Below, piece after piece: positions 59,861 to 64,000 of a stretch of DNA of 64,000 bases. A program made the position numbers and the translations under genes. Every line of letters starts with the position of its first letter. Position 1 is the stretch's first letter. The notes beneath the pieces were generated by a model. That model searched no databases and was not told where the DNA came from. It saw only the letters and a program-made list of their open reading frames with translations. This DNA comes from Streptomyces bungoensis (GTDB lineage Bacteria > Actinomycetota > Actinomycetes > Streptomycetales > Streptomycetaceae): NCBI RefSeq assembly GCF_001514215.1, contig NZ_KQ948871.1, positions 102,138 through 166,137 of the forward strand, given 5' to 3'.

Positions 59861-60826
59861 ATGGAACCGGTCATCATCGTCCTGGTCATTCTGGTGGTGT
59901 TGGTCTTCATCGCCCTGATCAAGACCATCCAGGTCATCCCACAGGCCAGCGCCGCCATCGTCGAGCGCTTCGGCCGCTACACGCGGACACTGAACGCGGG
60001 CCTCAACATCGTGGTCCCGTTCATCGACACCATCCGCAACCGCATCGACCTGCGCGAACAGGTCGTGCCGTTCCCGCCCCAGCCGGTGATCACCCAGGAC
60101 AACCTGGTCGTCAACATCGACACCGTCATCTACTACCAGGTGACCGACGCCCGGGCCGCCACCTACGAGGTCGCCAGCTACATCCAGGCCATCGAGCAGC
60201 TCACCGTCACCACCCTGCGCAACATCATCGGCGGCATGGACCTGGAGCGCACCCTGACCTCCCGCGAGGAGATCAACGCGGCCCTGCGCGGCGTCCTCGA
60301 CGAGGCCACCGGCAAGTGGGGCATCCGCGTCAACCGCGTCGAGCTCAAGGCCATCGAACCGCCCACCTCCATCCAGGACTCGATGGAGAAGCAGATGCGC
60401 GCCGACCGTGACAAGCGCGCCGCGATCCTCACCGCCGAAGGCACGCGCCAGGCCGCCATCCTCACCGCCGAGGGCGAGAAGCAGTCACAGATCCTGCGCG
60501 CCGAGGGTGAGGCCAAGGCCGCGGCCCTGCGCGCCGAGGGCGAGGCCCAGGCGGTCCGTACGGTCTTCGAGGCGATCCACGCCGGCGACCCGGACCAGAA
60601 GTTGCTGTCCTACCAGTACCTGCAGATGCTCCCGAAGATCGCCGAGGGCGACGCCAACAAGCTCTGGATCGTCCCCAGCGAAATCGGCGACGCCCTCAAG
60701 GGCCTGTCGGGCGCGATGGGCAACTTCGGCCCCCTGGGCGGCGGTTCGGGCAACGGCGGCGCCTCGGTCCCACCCCAGAACAACGGCCCGAGCACGGAAC
60801 GCCGCGAGAAGCCGAGCATCGACTGA
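59861..60826 (+). CDS. SPFH/stomatin-like membrane protein
   Basis: A 321-residue protein. One N-terminal membrane helix (IIVLVILVVLVFIALI) is followed by the SPFH/band-7 domain (IVERFGRYTRTLNAGLNIVV) and a coiled-coil region with repeated AEGE units (about 195-235). The tail is Gly/Asn-rich. It forms oligomers that organise membrane domains or control protease quality-control complexes. It is paired with NfeD as in many bacteria. Confidence 0.92.
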   Translation: MEPVIIVLVILVVLVFIALIKTIQVIPQASAAIVERFGRYTRTLNAGLNIVVPFIDTIRNRIDLREQVVPFPPQPVITQDNLVVNIDTVIYYQVTDARAATYEVASYIQAIEQLTVTTLRNIIGGMDLERTLTSREEINAALRGVLDEATGKWGIRVNRVELKAIEPPTSIQDSMEKQMRADRDKRAAILTAEGTRQAAILTAEGEKQSQILRAEGEAKAAALRAEGEAQAVRTVFEAIHAGDPDQKLLSYQYLQMLPKIAEGDANKLWIVPSEIGDALKGLSGAMGNFGPLGGGSGNGGASVPPQNNGPSTERREKPSID

Positions 60827-60843
60827 GGACCGCTTCACGACAC

Positions 60844-60879
60844 CGGTTCCCCGCGCCCCGCAAGGGGCGCGGGGAACCG
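60844..60879. repeat. Dispersed Streptomyces palindromic element (terminator-like)
   Basis: Perfect 16-bp arms CGGTTCCCCGCGCCCC and GGGGCGCGGGGAACCG around GCAA, followed by CGCGATCAGCCACGA. I recognise this as a member of a palindromic family found at many gene ends in Streptomyces genomes. It lies 17 bp past the SPFH gene and before the convergent HNH gene, so it can stop transcription from both sides. Confidence 0.75.
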
Positions 60880-60933
60880 CGCGATCAGCCACGAACAACC
60901 GGCAGCCGCCACCGGAGAGCACCCGGCGGACGA

Positions 60934-61440
60934 CTAGGCCGCATCCCGACCGAGCCACTCAGGCAGCGCACCGAACTCCTCCTGCCCCAGAGCCAGGAGC
61001 ATCGCATCCGCCGGCGTCGGCTCGAACGGCTCTCGCAGCAGAGCCATCCCCGCCTCCTCGGGCGTCCGGTTCGCCTTGCGGTGGTTGTCCTCCGCGCACG
61101 CGGCCACCGTGTTCAGCCACGTGTCCTGCCCACCCTGCGACCGCGGCAGCACGTGGTCGACGGTCGTCGCCCTGCGCCCGCAGTACGCGCACCGGTGCCG
61201 GTCCCGGACCAGCACGCCCCGCCTCGACCACGGGGCTCGTCTTCGGAACGGCACCCGTACGTACCTGCAGAGCCTGATCACCCGGGGCGCGGGTATGTCC
61301 ACATCGGCACCGCGCATGCGCAGTTCGGGGTGGGCCTGCTCGACGACGGCCTTGTCCGTCAGCACCAGAACGACGGCTCGGTTCAACGTCACCGTCGACA
61401 GCGGCTCGAAGCTCGCGTTCAGCACCAGCGTGTCACGCAT
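60934..61440 (-). CDS. HNH endonuclease family protein
   Basis: A 168-residue protein. The C-terminal half carries the HNH fold: CAYCGRRATTVDHVLPRSQG (zinc-ribbon Cys pair plus catalytic His), DTWLNTVAACAEDNHRKANR with the second half of the motif. The N-terminal half begins RDTLVLNASFEPLSTV, a stretch shared by a widespread actinobacterial and cyanobacterial HNH family. Substrate unknown; there is no restriction or phage context. Confidence 0.88.
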   Translation of the reverse strand: MRDTLVLNASFEPLSTVTLNRAVVLVLTDKAVVEQAHPELRMRGADVDIPAPRVIRLCRYVRVPFRRRAPWSRRGVLVRDRHRCAYCGRRATTVDHVLPRSQGGQDTWLNTVAACAEDNHRKANRTPEEAGMALLREPFEPTPADAMLLALGQEEFGALPEWLGRDAA

Positions 61441-61523
61441 CCAGCCCACCTCCCGTGTGCACCGGCCCACCCCCCGGCGGGCGCGGATCAACTCTGGACG
61501 GGCGCGCCGAGATGGACAACGCA

Positions 61524-61571
61524 ATAAAAAGATGCCCGCCCCTGATCACTTCCAAGACCAGAGGCGGGCAA
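61524..61571 (-). terminator. Intrinsic terminator after the PEBP gene
   Basis: On the minus strand TGCCCGCCTCTGGTC pairs with GATCAGGGGCGGGCA (two G-U pairs) and is followed by TCTTTTTATT. This is one of the few hairpins here with a true T-run. It separates the PEBP gene from the HNH promoter. Confidence 0.85.
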
Positions 61572-61608
61572 ACGCTCCATGAACGCTCGGCTGAAACCGA
61601 CCGGTGCG

Positions 61609-62145
61609 TCAGCTGCCGGTGTTCTCGTACTCCCCGATGAGCTGGGCGCGCGCGAGCGTGTGGAACCGCAGGTTGAAGCCGACGGCGGCCGGAGAGGCGT
61701 CCGAGTCCGGGCCGAGCTTCTCCTGGTCCACCGCGTACACCGTGAACACGTACCGGTGCGGACCGTCCCCGGGCGGCGGGGCGGCCCCGCCGAAGTCCTT
61801 CGACCCGTAGTCGTTCCGCGCGTGCACGGCGCCTGCGGGCAGCCCCTCGAACGCGCCGCCGCCCGCACCCGCGGGCAGCTCGGTCACGGACACCGGGATG
61901 TCGAACAGAACCCAGTGCCAGAACCCGCTGCCGGTCGGCGCGTCGGGGTCGTAGCAGGTCACGGCGAAGCTCTTGGTCTCCGCGGGGAAGCCCTCCCACC
62001 GCAGCTGCGGCGAGGTGTTGCCCTCCGCGTACACCTGAGCGCTCTTCAGCGTCGCACCCTCCTCGATGTCCTCGCTCGTCACCGTGAACGACGGCACGGG
62101 CGGGTGGAAGTCGTGGGGGAGCGGCCGCCGCTTGAGCTCGGTCAC
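61609..62145 (-). CDS. PEBP-family (YbhB/YbcL, Raf-kinase-inhibitor-like) protein
   Basis: A 178-residue cytoplasmic protein with the PEBP signature: NTSPQLRWEGFP, CYDPDAPTGSGFWHWVLFDIP and YVFTVYAVD. The family binds anionic ligands; its bacterial role is unclear. The GTG start has AGGAGG six bases upstream. It follows spo0M by 45 bp on the same strand. Confidence 0.92.
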   Translation of the reverse strand: MTELKRRPLPHDFHPPVPSFTVTSEDIEEGATLKSAQVYAEGNTSPQLRWEGFPAETKSFAVTCYDPDAPTGSGFWHWVLFDIPVSVTELPAGAGGGAFEGLPAGAVHARNDYGSKDFGGAAPPPGDGPHRYVFTVYAVDQEKLGPDSDASPAAVGFNLRFHTLARAQLIGEYENTGS

Positions 62146-62190
62146 GTCGGTACCTCCTGATCGATGATCTGGAACCAGCAGTTCCCGAGC

Positions 62191-62973
62191 CTAGAACCAG
62201 TTCCGCTTGCTGCCGACCTCGGACAGCCACTGGTTGAGGTAGGCCGCCCAGTCGGTCCCGTGGAAGTCGTTCAGTCCCACCTGGAACGACCGGTAGGTGT
62301 CCGAGCCCTCGCTGAACAGACCCGGCTTCTTGTCCATCTCCAGGACGACGTCCATCGCGTGCTCGTCGGCCACGAAGCTCAGCTCGACCTGGTTCAGCCC
62401 CCGGTACTGCGACGGCGGGTAGAACTCGATCTCCTGGTAGAACGGCAGCCGCTGCCGGGTGCCCCGGATGTGGCCGCGCTCCATGTCCGCGCTCTTGAAG
62501 CGGAAGCCCAGCTGGATGAAGGCGTCCAGGATCGCCTTCTGCGCGGGCAGCGGGTGCACGTTGATCGGGTCCAGGTCGGAGGAGTCCACCGCGCGGGCGA
62601 TCGCCAGCTCGGTGGTGACGCCGATGTTCATGCCGCGCAGCGACTGCCCGTCGATCATCGTGACCGGCGTCTCCCAGGGGATCTCCAGGCCGAACGGCAC
62701 GGCGTGCACGGCGCCGGCCTGCAGCTCGAAGGCGCCGCCGAGCCGCACCTTGGTGAACTCGATGTCCTGCTTGTACTCCTCGTCGCCGCTCTCCACCTCG
62801 ACACGCGCCTGCAGGCCGACGGACAGCCCCTCGATGTCCTGGTTCACGGACCCGCCCTGGATCCGCACCTCGCCCTGGACGACCCCACCCGGCACGACGT
62901 TGACCTCGGTGAGCACCGTCTCGACCGAGGCACCGCCGGCTCCGAGGCTCGCGAGCAGCTTCTTGAACGCCAT
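62191..62973 (-). CDS. spo0M: Sporulation-control protein Spo0M
   Basis: A 260-residue arrestin-like protein of the SpoOM family. Features are an N-terminal AFKKLLASLGAGGASVETVL, beta-rich domains (VPGGVVQGEVRIQGG, VPFGLEIPWETPVT) and the C-terminal half with HAMDVVLEMDKKPG. In Bacillus the homologue affects sporulation and division; in Streptomyces a role in development is plausible. The ATG has AGGGAGAG upstream. It is co-directional with the PEBP gene. Confidence 0.92.
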   Translation of the reverse strand: MAFKKLLASLGAGGASVETVLTEVNVVPGGVVQGEVRIQGGSVNQDIEGLSVGLQARVEVESGDEEYKQDIEFTKVRLGGAFELQAGAVHAVPFGLEIPWETPVTMIDGQSLRGMNIGVTTELAIARAVDSSDLDPINVHPLPAQKAILDAFIQLGFRFKSADMERGHIRGTRQRLPFYQEIEFYPPSQYRGLNQVELSFVADEHAMDVVLEMDKKPGLFSEGSDTYRSFQVGLNDFHGTDWAAYLNQWLSEVGSKRNWF

Positions 62974-63084
62974 TGACTCTCCCTTTACGAAGGACCCTCG
63001 ATCCCTACAAACGCGCTCCGCCCCCGACCGGTTCCGCCCGGTGCCGACCCGGCCGCCGAACGGCCTGGACTACCCTCGGAGAGC

Positions 63085-63735
63085 ATGATCGCGCCCCCGG
63101 ACCGTACGCCACTGCTCCGTGACTTCTTCGACCGGCCCGTTCTGGAGGTGGCCCCCGACCTCCTCGGCCGCACCCTGGTCCGCGCGACGCCCGACGGCCC
63201 GATCGCCCTGCGCCTCACGGAGGTCGAGGCGTACGACGGCCCGAACGACCCCGGCTCGCACGCCTACCGCGGCCGCACCGCGCGCAACGCCGTGATGTTC
63301 GGACCGCCCGGACACGTGTACGTCTACTTCACCTACGGCATGTGGCACTGCATGAACCTCGTCTGCGGACCCGAGGGCAGGGCGAGCGGTGTCCTGCTGC
63401 GCGCCGGCGAGATCGTCGAGGGGGCCGAGCTGGCTCGCAGGCGCCGCGTTTCGGCCCGCAACGACAAGGAACTGGCCAAGGGCCCGGCCCGCCTGGCGAC
63501 CGCGCTCGGCGTCGACCGGACCCTGGACGGGACGGACGCGTGCTCCTCGGGCGAGACGACGCTGCGGATGCTGACCGGGGCTCCCGTACCTCGCGACCAG
63601 GTACGCAACGGCCCGCGCACCGGGATCGCCGGCGAGGGCGGCGACGGGGACGTCCACCCCTGGCGCTTCTGGGTCGCCGACGACCCGACGGTCAGTCCCT
63701 ACCGGGCCCACGTGCCCCGGCGCCGTCGAAGTTGA
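63085..63735 (+). CDS. 3-methyladenine DNA glycosylase (AAG/MPG family)
   Basis: A 216-residue base-excision repair enzyme. The catalytic Glu lies in LTEVEAYDGPNDPGSHA, with GRTARNAVMFGPPGHVYVYF and YGMWHCMNLV following, all diagnostic of the AAG/MPG fold. It removes alkylated purines. The ATG has GGAG upstream. Its stop codon overlaps the minus-35 of the strong promoter that follows. Confidence 0.93.
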   Translation: MIAPPDRTPLLRDFFDRPVLEVAPDLLGRTLVRATPDGPIALRLTEVEAYDGPNDPGSHAYRGRTARNAVMFGPPGHVYVYFTYGMWHCMNLVCGPEGRASGVLLRAGEIVEGAELARRRRVSARNDKELAKGPARLATALGVDRTLDGTDACSSGETTLRMLTGAPVPRDQVRNGPRTGIAGEGGDGDVHPWRFWVADDPTVSPYRAHVPRRRRS

Positions 63736-63760
63736 CTCTGCGGTGGAAGGTGCGTAACGT
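63732..63760 (+). promoter_or_regulatory. Strong housekeeping-type promoter at the right edge
   Basis: TTGACT, a perfect 17-base spacer and TAACGT: the best consensus promoter in the window. No protein gene starts downstream within the window, pointing to a stable-RNA operon. Confidence 0.7.
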
Positions 63761-64000
63761 AGCCCAAGCCGCTGAACCGGGTACGGCGATCGCCTGCAGC
63801 CGGAGCGGCCAACCCACTACCTAGCTACAACCCCTCGACGGGGTCGATTCCGACGCGCCCGCGCGCCCGAATTCGAATCCGTGAGACTCGATTATGAGTT
63901 GCCGAGGGAATCGGCTAACGTAGTGAATGTCGAAAGGGCGAACGGCGAAAGCCGAAAACCCCGAAGACACCCCGCCGACCGGGAATCAGACGCCGAAAGG
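63761..64000 (+). promoter_or_regulatory. Probable rRNA-operon promoter and leader region
   Basis: After the promoter, 240 bp carry no gene. A second TAACGT lies at 63916-63921 (weak minus-35 TTATGA at 18 bp). The following A+G-rich run (TCGAAAGGGCGAACGGCGAA, then AGACGCCGAAAGG) resembles Streptomyces rrn leaders as I remember them. The 16S gene should start a few hundred bases beyond the edge; this is inference. Confidence 0.58.

Noticed and set aside
60934..61440. HNH gene as part of a restriction or defence island
   Set aside because: Neighbours are housekeeping genes, with no methyltransferase, helicase or mobile-element signs; the protein belongs to a widespread stand-alone family.

Overview
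The window reads as a chromosomal stretch of a Streptomyces: very high G+C with strong G/C third-position bias, GTG and TTG starts, tight 4-bp ATGA/GTGA gene overlaps, a chaplin gene (chpE), a gbn nucleoid-protein gene, a 'streptophobe' membrane protein and actinobacterial promoter and leaderless-start styles. As far as I recall, gene order follows the S. coelicolor core (roughly the SCO1790s to SCO1850s), so most of it is conserved housekeeping DNA. I saw no insertion sequence, prophage, CRISPR array or tRNA gene.

Layout. (1) 1-12.1 kb: aerobic cobalamin (B12) biosynthesis on the minus strand, in transcription order cobalamin riboswitch, cobD, cobQ, cobN, fused chelatase I/D subunit, cobO, cobB, cobI, with each gene overlapping the next by 1-4 bp. 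A ZIP metal transporter points the other way, and the first codons of another gene, probably a further cob gene, leave at the left edge. (2) 12.2-17.6 kb: a PHO-box-controlled Pit phosphate transporter with a small membrane partner, an aldolase-like protein, an alpha/beta hydrolase and an unrecognised protein. (3) 17.6-26.2 kb: VOC protein, ABC-F ATPase behind a tiny leaderless upstream ORF, gbn behind a GATC-rich leader, enoyl-CoA hydratase-like, a catalytically odd SDR, GH15, SURF1, a Cys-rich small protein and a DEDDh-BRCT exonuclease. (4) 26.2-36 kb: VIT1-like transporter, zinc alcohol dehydrogenase-like, CopD, a permuted class III CoA-transferase, a secreted subtilase, the DUF485/actP acetate-uptake pair and moaA.

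(5) 36-47.2 kb: small proteins, tyrS, the tldE/tldD protease pair, fabG-fabI, a divergent GntR/MFS pair with a visible operator, two very small membrane proteins and a SixA-like phosphatase. (6) 47.2-57.5 kb: serB, streptophobe, a double-FHA ABC transporter, a secreted lytic transglycosylase with a structured leader, an N-terminally truncated QueA-like gene, a GAF histidine kinase/NarL regulator pair and chpE. (7) 57.5-64 kb: an unrecognised gene, an ABC ATPase, NfeD and SPFH proteins, a dispersed palindromic repeat, HNH nuclease, PEBP, Spo0M and 3-methyladenine glycosylase, ending in a promoter and leader region that looks like the front of an rRNA operon just outside the window.

I did not find a convincing new multi-gene system. 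The observations most worth following are regulatory or evolutionary: the GATC cluster in front of gbn, the leaderless 7-residue ORF before the ABC-F gene, the small ORF between the B12 riboswitch and cobD, the structured transglycosylase leader, the truncated QueA-like gene, and the GntR operator lying inside a leaderless MFS promoter.
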